DNA of 64,000 nucleotides from the NCBI GenBank assembly GCA_022836915.1, contig CP094668.1:6014001-6078000 (forward strand). Reading direction: 5' to 3'. Every line of letters begins with the position of its first letter. Position 1 is the first letter of the stretch. This DNA is from Paenibacillus sp. OVF10 (GTDB taxonomy: Bacteria; Bacillota; Bacilli; Paenibacillales; Paenibacillaceae). Shown piece by piece: positions 38,124-47,658 of the stretch. The position numbers and the translations under genes are program-made. Below the pieces are notes generated by a model. That model had not been told where the DNA came from and made no database searches. It was given only the letters and a program-made list of their open reading frames with translations.

Positions 38124-39165
38124 TTACTCCTGTACATACCGCTTCACGTTGTGATGGGTTGCGCTTTCATACGTATCGAATACCAAGCGAAGCGTTTTAA
38201 CATTATCCGAACCGCTGGTCTGGAATTCCGCACCTGTATTCAAACATTCAATAAAGTGGGATTGCAGTTTTCGATGACTGTCCTCGTAGTTTAACTCTGT
38301 ACGTTCAGCATATACCGTCTCCACACCAGCATTATCAATGATGGACAACCTTCCGTCTTTATATAGCTTAATGGAAGCCTTATCCCCTTCAATGATGAGT
38401 TGCTCCTTATGATCCGGAAGCACCTGGCTCGGCAAAGGTTCACTCAGTTCACGACGGGTCGCCCAGCTCATATCCATGAGACCGACATAATCCCTGTATC
38501 CCAGCATGACCATACCGCTGTCTTCCCCAACGTATATTTACTAATCTTTCTGGTCTCGGCATATAGACGTTCAGGCTCACCAAACAAGAACCGCCAGGTG
38601 TCAAACCAATGCACACCCATCTCATAGAACAGCAATTGTGGCATGTCTCTAAAAAAGGCTGTGGCACCTTCTCTTCCGGTGCGAATCTCGGAGAATAATA
38701 ATCCGTATGAATATACCGAATCGTATTCAATTGTCCCACAGTACTTTCCTCAAGCAGTTGCTTGATCAACTGAAAAGGTTCTAACCAGCGCCAATTCTCC
38801 GTCACCATCAGACGCACACCTGCCTCTTCCGCAATACGCACCATCTCTTCAGCTTCCTCAATAGAACGGGCAAACGGCTTCTGGCACATAATATGCTTCC
38901 CCGCTGCTGCAGCCATTTTCACCAGTTCCAGATGAGTTTCCGGTGGCGTGATGATATCGATTACATCGAGATTCGCATTATCTAGCATCACTGTCACATC
39001 CGAATAACGAAATGTTGCCGGGATGTTAAATTGTTCTGCTTTTTCATTCAATGTATCTTCTTGCCTGTCGCAAATTCCTGTTATCTCGGCATCAGCAACG
39101 AATTGCCAAGCCTTAATGTGTTTTTCTGACCAGTACCCTGTTCCGACAATACCAATTTTCCACAT
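38124..39165 (-). CDS. Gfo/Idh/MocA-family oxidoreductase (two indels)
   Basis: About 347 residues after restoring one T at 38651-38656 and one G at 38525-38528 (coding strand). The Rossmann motif IGIVGTGYWSEKH is at the N-terminus, the conserved CQKPFARSIEEAEEM near residue 95 with the catalytic Lys, and the beta-sheet substrate domain follows (MGVHWFDTWR with the His). These enzymes oxidise or reduce sugars or inositols with NAD(P). It stands between a GH140-like hydrolase and a permease, so it probably converts the released sugar. ATG at 39165 follows GGGGTGAAGGT. Confidence 0.85.
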
Positions 39166-39231
39166 ACCTTCACCCCATCTATAATGTAAATCTCTATTTG
39201 TGCCAGCTTTGGCACCTCTCTCTGGTAACTC

Positions 39232-40509
39232 TTATTTACGTGTACCAATCATCACCACGTCATGTTCAAAAGCATGCATGGGAATCACACCATATTCGTT
39301 CTCGCGATAAGCTGCTGTCTTGGAAAATCGGCGCTGTACGAGATCAATGGTCGTAAAATCGTATTCTTCAACCGGGAAGTCCAGACGTACCTTGGTATTT
39401 ACCGGAACATACAGCACGAGCGTGTCCTCCGTGCCTGCCGCACGAATCTCCTTCGTTTTGTTTAATACGATATCCATCGGCTTCACACCCACCAACTTGT
39501 ACTGCTCAAAGAGATACTTGATAAAGGAATAATCCCACGCACCTTCGAACCTTAGAGCTGATCTCCAATCATAAGGGCTATCAAAACCTTCACCCTCCAC
39601 AATGCCAAAAGACTTGCCTTTCTTGTGCCAGCTCCAGATGCCATGTGCCCCATAAGTGACACCGGCCCCACCTCCGGCAAGCAAACTCTGCCATGCAGCC
39701 TTGCGAGCATCGAATGCAGAGTAGCGCCCATAGACGTTGCGGCTATAACTAATCTGTTCATAACAAGGCTCACCGTTGATCACTGGACGTACAGGCGACT
39801 GATGATAGAAGTGATCTGCAATCTCATGCGCATAGGCTTGGAATTCCGAGTTATGCCCAGACTGATACATGTAAAAGTCCAGCCCTTCATGGTTTGCAAA
39901 CACTTCAGGAATCTCTCGTAGTCTGCCTTGGATGTGTAGCGTCGTCAGACTGGATGGGCTGATGCGTTTTACAGTCTCCAGCGCTATCTGATAGTAGGCA
40001 TTCGCCTCTTCGGAAGGAAAATCGGTATCCCCACTGACCAGATACATCGGATTAAACTCCGAGAATCGATTTACCGCATAGGTCACATAAGGCTCAACAG
40101 CTTCAAGTGGCATCTTGCCATCCTTCTGAAACATGGTGGCCCAGGTATCGGGTACATAGTTGCACCAAAGGAGCACAAGTGCGGGTGTGAATCCACGTTC
40201 TGTTGCCATACGAACCATGTCTTGTGCACGGTCAAAATAAGCTTCATTAAGTGAAAAATAGTCCGTCGAGCCATCTCCTTGCTGATTAAAAGGTTCGATA
40301 TTCAGATCAGAACCACTTGCATCCCATTGGCGCAAAATATTGATCTGTACAACGTTGAATCCCTGCATACTGCGATAATCGAGGTATTCTTCCCATTCTT
40401 CCAATGAAGCATTGGTAAATGCACTCCAAACCGTATCCGCCAAATAAAAGAACGGATTGCCTTCTTTCTCAAACGTCCTGCGGTGAGTCGTAACCTCAAC
40501 AGACATCAT
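39232..40509 (-). CDS. GH140-like (apiosidase-like, DUF4038) glycoside hydrolase
   Basis: 425 residues from ATG 40509 (GGATAGGTGAA before it); an open frame extends 21 codons upstream without a start signal. The core is a TIM barrel of the DUF4038/GH140 type. NPFFYLADTVWSAFTNAS leads, then QGFNVVQINILRQWDA, LVSGDTDFPSEEANAYY and the late INGEPCYEQISYS and WQSLLAGGGAGVTYGAHGIW. A C-terminal beta domain (about 370-425, LDFPVEEYDFTTID) follows. GH140 includes endo-apiosidases that cut rhamnogalacturonan II side chains. No signal peptide, so it acts on imported oligosaccharides. First gene of the operon, divergent from a LacI regulator. Confidence 0.75.
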   Translation of the reverse strand: MMSVEVTTHRRTFEKEGNPFFYLADTVWSAFTNASLEEWEEYLDYRSMQGFNVVQINILRQWDASGSDLNIEPFNQQGDGSTDYFSLNEAYFDRAQDMVRMATERGFTPALVLLWCNYVPDTWATMFQKDGKMPLEAVEPYVTYAVNRFSEFNPMYLVSGDTDFPSEEANAYYQIALETVKRISPSSLTTLHIQGRLREIPEVFANHEGLDFYMYQSGHNSEFQAYAHEIADHFYHQSPVRPVINGEPCYEQISYSRNVYGRYSAFDARKAAWQSLLAGGGAGVTYGAHGIWSWHKKGKSFGIVEGEGFDSPYDWRSALRFEGAWDYSFIKYLFEQYKLVGVKPMDIVLNKTKEIRAAGTEDTLVLYVPVNTKVRLDFPVEEYDFTTIDLVQRRFSKTAAYRENEYGVIPMHAFEHDVVMIGTRK

Positions 40510-40640
40510 TTCACCTATCCTTCTAACTAAATTAATTAATATTATTTTAGTTAAATTAATATAAAAAGTCATTCAAAAGGGATTATAAATGCGTTTTCAA
40601 TTTGAATGTTAGCACCGTAAACATAAACAGTCAATTACAA

Positions 40641-40719
40641 TTTTAGTTTACAACCCAAATATTTTAGTTAAGTTTAGTTTAGTAATCAGCTAAACTAAAC
40701 GCTTAATTCATGGTATACT
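40641..40719. promoter_or_regulatory. operator cluster between the GH140 operon and its LacI regulator
   Basis: A dyad TTTAGTTTAG...CTAAACTAAA occupies 40673-40699. Related half-sites TTTTAGTTTA and ATTTTAGTTA are at 40641-40650 and 40661-40670, and AACTAAA...TTTAGTT at 40525-40552 nearer the GH140 start. A -10-like TATACT (40714-40719) precedes the regulator gene. The repeated TTTAGTT motif suggests the operator of the LacI protein next to it. Confidence 0.6.
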
Positions 40720-40751
40720 GAACCAATGTACACTATTTAGGAGGTTCCCTA

Positions 40752-41795
40752 TTGAAGATTGATGATATTGCAAGGCTTGCTGGAGTTTCCAAAGCAGCGG
40801 TCTCTCTGGCATTTAACAATAAACCTGGTGTCAGCGAACAGACACGTGAACATATACTTAACATCGCACAAGTACATGGCTACAAACCGAGAACCGTAAA
40901 AATAGGAAAAGAAGTACCGAAAACAAATGCTATTATTCGTTTTGTTGCCTGCAAAAATTCCGACATCGTCACAGAGCATTATGATTCACTCCCGTTCTTC
41001 AATGAGTTGATCCACCACATTACGGAACAGGTCAAGCAACATGGCAGTACACTTGTCATCTCGTCCATTGACGTACAGGATTTGCAGCAAGAACTGCAAA
41101 CGTTAGAAAAGGAACAACCGTCCGCCGGCCTTTTATTGCTCGGGATCAACCTGACTGCGCCCATGATTGAAACCATTCAATCCATTCATGACAATGTCGT
41201 CATTCTGGACACGTCATTTGAACATGTGGATGCAAATTTCGTATCTATTAATAATACATTGGGCGGATATCAGGCAGGTCAACATCTGGTTAAGCTGGGG
41301 CACAGTCGTATCGGATATGTGAAATCCGGTACACGAATCCCAAACTTCATCAAACGGGAAGATGGATTTCGCACCGCGCTGGCCGAACATCATCTGACCG
41401 TTGCTGAGACACTAACCTTCCATCTGCAGCCCATGCTGGTGATGGCGCAGGAACATTTGCAGCAATCGATCCTCCACCTAGAGGAACGACCTACTGCTAT
41501 TTTCTGCGAGAACGATTATATGGCAATCAGCACGATCAAATCATTGCAAAATATCGGCATCCGGGTGCCCGAAGATATTTCGGTAATGGGTTTTGACAAC
41601 ATTTTCGAAGCCAATGTAATCAGCCCTGAATTAACCACCGTACATGTCAAAAAAGATATGATGGCCAAAACGGCCGTCAATCTGATTATGACTAACCTGG
41701 GGAACAACGAGAAAAATGGTTCTCACATCTATGTGAATACAGAAATTGTGGAACGCAGATCCTGTGTACCTGTCGCCACGCCCGCTGTTGAATAA
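40752..41795 (+). CDS. LacI-family transcriptional repressor
   Basis: 347 residues; TTG start at 40752, seven bases after GGAGG. The N-terminal LacI helix-turn-helix (MKIDDIARLAGVSKAAVSLA) precedes the periplasmic-binding-type sensor domain (about 60-335, DYMAISTIKSLQNIGIRVPE and SVMGFDNIFEANV). It is divergent from the GH140 operon and is its likely regulator; the shared spacer holds TTTAGTTTAG-type dyads. Confidence 0.9.
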   Translation: MKIDDIARLAGVSKAAVSLAFNNKPGVSEQTREHILNIAQVHGYKPRTVKIGKEVPKTNAIIRFVACKNSDIVTEHYDSLPFFNELIHHITEQVKQHGSTLVISSIDVQDLQQELQTLEKEQPSAGLLLLGINLTAPMIETIQSIHDNVVILDTSFEHVDANFVSINNTLGGYQAGQHLVKLGHSRIGYVKSGTRIPNFIKREDGFRTALAEHHLTVAETLTFHLQPMLVMAQEHLQQSILHLEERPTAIFCENDYMAISTIKSLQNIGIRVPEDISVMGFDNIFEANVISPELTTVHVKKDMMAKTAVNLIMTNLGNNEKNGSHIYVNTEIVERRSCVPVATPAVE

Positions 41796-41889
41796 TTGTT
41801 AACAATACAATTGATCGCATTCCGGTGGGATGGTAAAGTGGTACTGACGTAATTCCATCTATTTGTACTATTATAAGGAAGTGTTTACA

Positions 41890-42740
41890 TTGTCTAACCA
41901 ACCATATGCCAGCACTGCGAGTCCGCATCTGAGCGCAGACTGTGAGCAATGTTTTGGGCTGTGCTGTGTTGCCTTGCCCTACGGCAAGTCATCTGACTTT
42001 GCTTTTGATAAAGCCAGCGGCACACCCTGTCCCAATCTGCGTACGGACAATCGCTGCGGTATCCATACCCAGCTTCGGCAGAAAGGGTTCAAAGGTTGTA
42101 CGGTATACGACTGTTTCGGAGCTGGACAGAAGCTGTCCCAAGTGACCTACGCGGGCAAAGATTGGCGTGATCATCCAGAGTCTGCAAAGGAGATGTTTGA
42201 TTGTCTGCCTGCCTTGCGACAACTTCACGAGTTGCTCAGTTATATGAAGGAAATGATGATGAGACCAGAGACGTCATCCCTTCACTCGGCATTTGGTGAG
42301 TTATATGAGGAGATTGAGCGCTTGAGCAATCTGGAGCCTGCGGCCCTCCTCCGTCTGGACATCGCCGATTATCGGTCCACTGTGAATCAACTCTTGGTTC
42401 AGGCAAGTGAGATGGTACGCGCGCATGTGCCATCTACCTCTCAAGGACAAGGGAAGTCGAAGAAGAGTAAAAACGTACCGGAAGTGACTTTTTGGTGCCA
42501 ACTTAAAAGGGCTGACCTGCGGGGCGCAAGCTTCCGAGGGCTTTAATGATCGCAGCCAACCTCCAACATGCAGATATACGAAATGCCGATTGGATTGGCG
42601 CGGACTTGCGGGATACGGATCTGGGCGGTGCAGACCTGCGAGGTGGCATCTTCCTCACGCAATCGCAGATCAATGCGGCCAAAGGTAATGTGAATACCAA
42701 GTTGCCGGATCATCTTAACCTTCCCTCACACTGGGTGTAG
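41890..42740 (+). CDS. pentapeptide-repeat protein with N-terminal Cys cluster (one indel)
   Basis: About 283 residues after restoring one G at 42538-42540. The N-terminal 90 residues are Cys-rich (CEQCFGLCCVALPYG, TPCPNLRTDNRCGIH, GCTVYDCFGAG), which suggests a bound metal ion or Fe-S cluster. A helical middle follows, then pentapeptide repeats of the A(D/N)LxX type (ADLRGASFRGA, ANLQHADIRNADWIGADLRD, GADLRGGIF). Start TTG at 41890 after AAGGAAG. Function unknown; a strong hairpin terminator follows at 42831. Confidence 0.8.
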
Positions 42741-42830
42741 GGTGCCATTTCCACAAGAGCACGAGCAGGGATACAAGCAAGATAGTACCTGCCAATTCAT
42801 ATGAATGTATGAATCGTATACAGCAACAGC

Positions 42831-42871
42831 AAAAAAACAGCTCGTCCTAAACATCCAAGGACGAGCTGTTT
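42831..42871. terminator. bidirectional intrinsic terminator
   Basis: Arms AAACAGCTCGTCCT and AGGACGAGCTGTTT, with an A7 run before it and T-rich sequence after it. It lies between the pentapeptide gene and the convergent ddh. Confidence 0.85.
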
Positions 42872-42900
42872 GTTGTACAAATCACTGGAACGAATCAGAA

Positions 42901-43877
42901 TTATAACAAGTCGCGGCGAAGATCTTCAGCCGATTTCGGAGACAAGTGACCGAGTGGAATATCAAATACCGTTTTCGCTCCCTTATGTCCTTCCACGCTC
43001 AAGCGTTGTGCGGCTCTTGCATAAGCCACAAGTACGCTTGCTGTAAATTCAGGATTGCTGTCGAGTTTCAGACCAAATTCAATAATTTGCTTTTGACCGG
43101 CACCTGTAACTCCACTGCGAATTACAAATCCACCATGCGGCATGCCTTCATGCTCGGATTTCAATTCTTCTTCGGTAATGAACGTTACCGTTGTATCGTA
43201 ATCTGCAAAGTAATTAGGCATCGACACAATCGTCTCACGGATCTCATCCTGATTAGCACCATCTTCTGCTACCACATAACATTGACGCAGATGTTTCTCG
43301 CGTGTAGACAGCTCTGGTGTTTCCCTGCACGAATGCGGTTGATCACCTCTTCAACAGGAACCGTATACTGCACACCCGCTTTAACGCCTGGAACACGACG
43401 AATCGCATCCGAGTGACCTTGACTCACACCTTTACCCCAGAACGTGTACTCTTTTCCTTCTGGCAGGATGGACTGTGCAAGCAGACGGTTCATGGAGAAC
43501 AAGCCTGGGTCCCAACCTGTGGAAATGACACTTACGTGACCGCCTTGCTCTGCCGCAGCATTCACATCTTTGTAGAATTCAGGAATCTTCGCATGTGTAT
43601 CGAAGCTATCTACCGTATTGAACAATTTGGCGATGGCTGGTGTCTGCTCTGGAAGGTCGGTTGCAGAACCACCACAGAGGATCATAACATCAATCTTGCC
43701 TATGTATTGCTCCGCTGCAGAGATATGCTCAAAACGTACTTCTGTACCTTCAGCGACCATCTGCTCCGGATTACGACGTGTAAACACAGCAATCAGTTCC
43801 AGATCCTCGTTCTGGGAAATGGCTTTCTCTACACCTTTACCCAAGTTACCGTAACCAACAATACCCACTCTAATCAT
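42901..43877 (-). CDS. ddh: meso-diaminopimelate D-dehydrogenase (one indel)
   Basis: About 325 residues after restoring one A at 43320-43322, matching the family length of about 326. It makes meso-diaminopimelate directly from tetrahydrodipicolinate, ammonium and NADPH, for lysine and peptidoglycan. The Rossmann motif VGIVGYGNLGKGVE opens; DVMILCGGSATDLPEQ, TGWDPGLFSMNRL and the C-terminal MPHGGFVIRSG motifs are all typical. ATG at 43877 follows AGAGGA. Confidence 0.93.
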
Positions 43878-43974
43878 GTTCAATCCTCTCCTGTCTTCTT
43901 CTATAGTTGTCTATTACTCTATTCTAATGATATAACATACCATGTAACCTGTCAGGTTTCCAGTTCGAAATAAA

Positions 43975-44023
43975 AATACCTTGCAGCGGTGCAGCAATAA
44001 TGCGGCTCCGTATGCAAGGTATT
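43975..44023. terminator. hairpin between ddh and the lipoprotein gene
   Basis: AATACCTTGCA and TGCAAGGTATT arms with a 27-base loop. It may be a terminator for the lipoprotein operon on the minus strand; the T run is weak. Confidence 0.5.
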
Positions 44024-44087
44024 ATGGCGTTCATTCGTTATTTTAGGAAGAAAAAAGCAGGAAAGAAAAGTAGCCCTTATCTTCTGC

Positions 44088-44666
44088 TTATGATTCTGTC
44101 CAGGTCAACGTCAGTTCAATGACGCCTTCCTGTCCCGCCAATGTTCCTCCAATCAAGGACCAGACATCCTGCGTCTCCGGATCGGTTCCCTGAATGATAA
44201 TATTTTTGTCATCAATTGTCTGACCCGCATCCGTCAACTTTTTGGCGTTGAAGTAATCTTTATACAACTCAGATACGGTTTTCATATCTTGTTCAGTTGA
44301 GAAAATCACCATGGCCGATTGCTTGCCTTCATTCTCACCAGAATTGGCTAAACGAATCGTTGCATCTTCCGGCAATGGGAAATCACTTGGCAAGTTCTCC
44401 GGCAACTCATTGGTTCCAGTAGCCGCTTCCTCACCACGATCTGAATCGGAGTCTGCTGGTGCAGTAGTACCCTCCGTTTCGGTCACTTCACTTGTTGTTG
44501 CTTCGCTTGCACCTTCATTAGTCTCTTGTTCACCAGTTTCGGAGGAAACTTCAGTGTCCACCTTCTCAGTATCACTCGGTTCGTCTGCTGCGCTGCTGCA
44601 AGCACTTAAGGCCACTACCATAGCCAGTGCCGCACAAGCCAATAAAAGCTTCCTCCTCTTCACCAT
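44088..44666 (-). CDS. lipoprotein with acidic linker
   Basis: 192 residues. Signal peptide with lipobox ALSACS (Cys23). A long Glu/Thr/Ser-rich linker (about 24-85) leads to a folded domain of about 105 residues: NLPSDFPLPEDATIRLANSG, then KTVSELYKDYFNAKK and LIGGTLAGQEGVIELTLTW. No known family recognised, although the composition resembles the lipoprotein at 8881-9659. It is last of three coupled genes with the small TM protein and an alpha/beta hydrolase. Confidence 0.7.
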   Translation of the reverse strand: MVKRRKLLLACAALAMVVALSACSSAADEPSDTEKVDTEVSSETGEQETNEGASEATTSEVTETEGTTAPADSDSDRGEEAATGTNELPENLPSDFPLPEDATIRLANSGENEGKQSAMVIFSTEQDMKTVSELYKDYFNAKKLTDAGQTIDDKNIIIQGTDPETQDVWSLIGGTLAGQEGVIELTLTWTES

Positions 44667-44698
44667 CCGTTACCACTCCTTCTTCTTCATTTCATGTG

Positions 44699-44899
44699 CT
44701 AATCACGTTCAAACGGCTGGATCACAGGCACCGCATGAACGTTATTCTTAACCCATATCACAGATACAGATAATACACTTAAAGACAATAGACAACTGGC
44801 TACGAGAATGGAGAGGAACCGGGTAATCACTCTAAACTTTTTCATCCATCCCTCCTCCTCATCCTGTTCATCATGTGTTTGTGGGATCATCTTACTCAT
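44699..44899 (-). CDS. small single-pass membrane protein
   Basis: 66 residues from ATG 44899, which overlaps the stop of the hydrolase as ATGA. A second possible start, ATG 44845, follows GAGGAGGAGGG and gives 48 residues. Both share the membrane helix FLSILVASCLLSLSVLSVSV and a short outer tail ending PFERD. The longer form adds an acidic N-terminus (DEQDEEEGW). It is located between the hydrolase and the lipoprotein on one transcript. Function unknown. Confidence 0.65.
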   Translation of the reverse strand: MSKMIPQTHDEQDEEEGWMKKFRVITRFLSILVASCLLSLSVLSVSVIWVKNNVHAVPVIQPFERD

Positions 44900-45878
44900 A
44901 AGTCACTGGACGTTGTCACTAATTTCATAATTTCGGCGGCAACAATATCCGGCTGACTTCTGTGGATACTGTGTTTCGCGTGTGGAACCGTCAGTTGTGT
45001 TCCGTGTGTTGACCATGAAGCAAAATCCGCTTGATCGGCCTGCCATGCCTGACTGTCCTCATCCGACTCCTCCGAACCGGCTGTGAGAATCGTCAGGGGA
45101 AGCCAAACTTCGTTTTGTTCTCAAGCACACACGCTGCATTTGTTCTGGAATTCCGAACTTCTTCCATGACATTGTCATTGTACGCATGTCTCAGCGTGGA
45201 TATCGTGACGGCCTTTTTCATCGGTTCCGTTACCAGTTTGGGGTCAATAACTAGAGACGCCATCATGTAATCCGACTGCAGCAATGTTCGTGCAATGCCT
45301 GTTTTCACCAGAAAACGGGACCCATCCATCATCCATTCTGGTGTATTCAGGTCTGTACGACTGTAATACTCCGGGCTTCCGCCATCGATCATGACCATGC
45401 CAGCCACCTCATCAGGATACCTTTGCGCAAACCGCAGTGTCTCCAACGCACCCAGGGAGTGGCCGACCATGATGTAAGGTGGACGTTGACCGGATGTTCG
45501 CAGCAATTGGTGAATCTCTTCCGAGATGGTATCGACATCACGAGGTTCATCCGTATAGTCGCTGTATCCATACCCGAACCGGTCATATACCGCAATTTTC
45601 ACCTGTGATTTTAACTTGTCATACAGCGGACTGAAATCCACATACGGATTGGGTGTACCCCAACCTGAGGCAAACACCACGGTTACCTCTCCTTTGCCAG
45701 CGGTGTAGAGGTGCATGTTGCGACCACTCACTTCATAATACTTGCCTGGCGGGGGATAGGACTTCATATCCTGCGTGGATTGATACGCTTCATACGCTGT
45801 ACCTGCCAGCAGCAAAAGTCCTGTGGCAAGCATTATGCCTCCCAGCACCTTTAACCCTCTACGTAGCCCCTTCTGCAT
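44896..45878 (-). CDS. membrane-anchored alpha/beta hydrolase (one indel)
   Basis: About 327 residues after restoring one C (coding strand) at 45096-45099. The N-terminal helix GIMLATGLLLLAGTAYEAY anchors it in the membrane with the hydrolase domain outside. Motifs: VVFASGWGTPNPY, nucleophile elbow MVGHSLGALETL, acid in LTAGSEESDEDS and His in HAKHSIH. It resembles the secreted or anchored alpha/beta hydrolases of Bacilli with unknown substrates. ATG at 45878. First of three genes that are coupled by overlap. Confidence 0.8.
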
Positions 45879-46014
45879 CTTCTCTACCCCTTATCCCAAA
45901 GGTTCATCTATATATGTATGCTTCAATCGTACCCAAGAAATAGCGGGATTGAAACAATCCCGAGTCCAGTCCTTTCCCCAACCAAAGTCCAGTCTCATTC
46001 CCCTACCTGTGACG

Positions 46015-46054
46015 CAAAAAAACTGCAAATCTCCCATTCAGGAAACTTGCAGTT
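46015..46054 (-). terminator. intrinsic terminator of the exonuclease gene
   Basis: Minus-strand arms GAACTGCAAG and CTTGCAGTT-complementary TTTGCAGT, followed by T7. Confidence 0.75.
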
Positions 46055-46110
46055 CATCTATACTTGTATTCTAAAACTCTTACCTCAATCTATCTCACGA
46101 TGATCCTTAC

Positions 46111-46863
46111 CTATAGTTGCAAAGTAAGACCCACCGGGCAATGATCACTGCCCATCACGTGGCAGTCGATATGCGCATCTGCCACCTTAGGTGCCAATTG
46201 ATTGGATACTAGAAAATAATCAATGCGCCAGCCGACGTTCCGTTCTCTAACTTTTGGCATATAAGACCACCAGCTGTATACATCCGTACGATCCGGATAG
46301 AGATGGCGGAAGCTGTCCACATAACCAGAAGCAAGCAAATCGGTCATCTTGCTACGCTCTTCCAGCGTAAATCCCGAGTTGCCCAGATTGGGCTTCGGAT
46401 TCTTCAGATCGATCTCCTGATGAGCCACATTCAGGTCACCACAGACGATAACCGGCTTGGTCTGCTCCAATTGCAGAATGTACCCCGGAATCGGTCTTCC
46501 CATTCCAGACGGTAAGGCAGCCGGGTCAGATCCCGCTTTGCGTTAGGGGTATAGACGTTCACCAGATAAAACTCATCATACTCCAGTGTAATCATCCGTC
46601 CTTCCGGCTCGCTGTCCTCCTCCATCCCGTAACGAACGGATAAAGGCTTGATTCGGCTAAATACAGCCGTACCGGAATAACCTTTTTGATCGCATAATTC
46701 CAATATTGATAAACCTCTTCCCCAGGTCCATCTCAATCTGTCCGGCTTGTAATTTGGTCTCCTGAAGGCAGAAAATATCCGCCTGACTCTCCTGATAATA
46801 ATCCATGAATCCTTTGGTCACACATGCCCTTAAGCCATTCACATTCCAGGACACCAGCTTCAT
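46111..46863 (-). CDS. exoA: exodeoxyribonuclease III, AP endonuclease (three indels)
   Basis: About 251 residues after restoring one base each at 46720-46723, 46683-46687 and 46483-46486 (length then divisible by three). It cuts DNA at abasic sites in base-excision repair. Motifs run in order: MKLVSWNVNGLRA, FCLQETKL with the metal-binding Glu, YLVNVYTPNA, VCGDLNVAHQEID with Asp and Asn, RIDYFLVS, and the final GSDHCPVGL with the catalytic Asp-His. ATG at 46863 follows GAGGAGATGAGG. Confidence 0.92.
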
Positions 46864-46972
46864 ATCCTCATCTCCTCACATCACTCCAATATAGCATGGG
46901 CCCATTCCGAGGGACAAGCCTTGCTGCTCTGGAATGAGATGGAGTCATTGGAATCCTTAGGGGCTAGCTTGC

Positions 46973-47530
46973 CTATATTTCGCTTCGTAACTTGGAGAAC
47001 ACCGCAAGGTCAATATATCTGCCTTTCTCAAACTCATGCTGCCGCAGTACACCTTCCTGTTGAAAATCAAGCTTGTGTAACAGGCGAATTGACGCCTCGT
47101 TCTCTGGTTCAACCTTTGCTTCGATCTTGTTGAGCTGCATGCTTGCGAATCCAAAATGTAACACAGCACGCGCCACTTCCGTCATCACACCGCGGCCCCA
47201 GAAAGAGGAACGCAAGTCGTATCCAATCTCTGCACGGTTATGTACATCTTCATAGTTCAGGAACCCACAGGTTCCGATCACTTTACGAGTTTCACGGTCT
47301 TCAATCATCCAGCGTAAACCCGTGTGTTCCTTGAAAATCTTCGTATACCAGTTCATCTCACCCTGTGCATCCTCCACGGATTCAAAGGGAGTGAATGGCA
47401 TATATTGCACCACAGCTTCATCGGAATATAACTTCAACAGATCATGGCTGTCCCCAGCCTCTGCCGACCGGAGGATGAATCGTTCTGTCTGAATTAATGG
47501 AAATAGATCAAACCTAAATTGCTCACTCAT
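46973..47530 (-). CDS. GNAT-family N-acetyltransferase (RimJ/RimL type)
   Basis: 185 residues from ATG 47530 after AAAGGAG. The family order is ERFILRSAEAGDSHDLLKLY, GTCGFLNYEDVHNRAEIGYD, the acetyl-CoA loop SSFWGRGVMTEVARAVL, and KIEAKVEPENEASIRLLHKL near the C-terminus. It is likely to acetylate a protein N-terminus or a small amine; the substrate is unknown. It is divergent from the oxidase gene. Confidence 0.88.
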   Translation of the reverse strand: MSEQFRFDLFPLIQTERFILRSAEAGDSHDLLKLYSDEAVVQYMPFTPFESVEDAQGEMNWYTKIFKEHTGLRWMIEDRETRKVIGTCGFLNYEDVHNRAEIGYDLRSSFWGRGVMTEVARAVLHFGFASMQLNKIEAKVEPENEASIRLLHKLDFQQEGVLRQHEFEKGRYIDLAVFSKLRSEI

Positions 47531-47658
47531 GCTTGGTCTCCTTTGCAACATTCATTGTAGAAGTCCATTTTACTACACTTGCCTTCATCAAGCTTTTACT
47601 ATTAATATGTTCTATTAAGGCATTACTGTATACAAGGGTACATAGGAAAGGACGTGCT

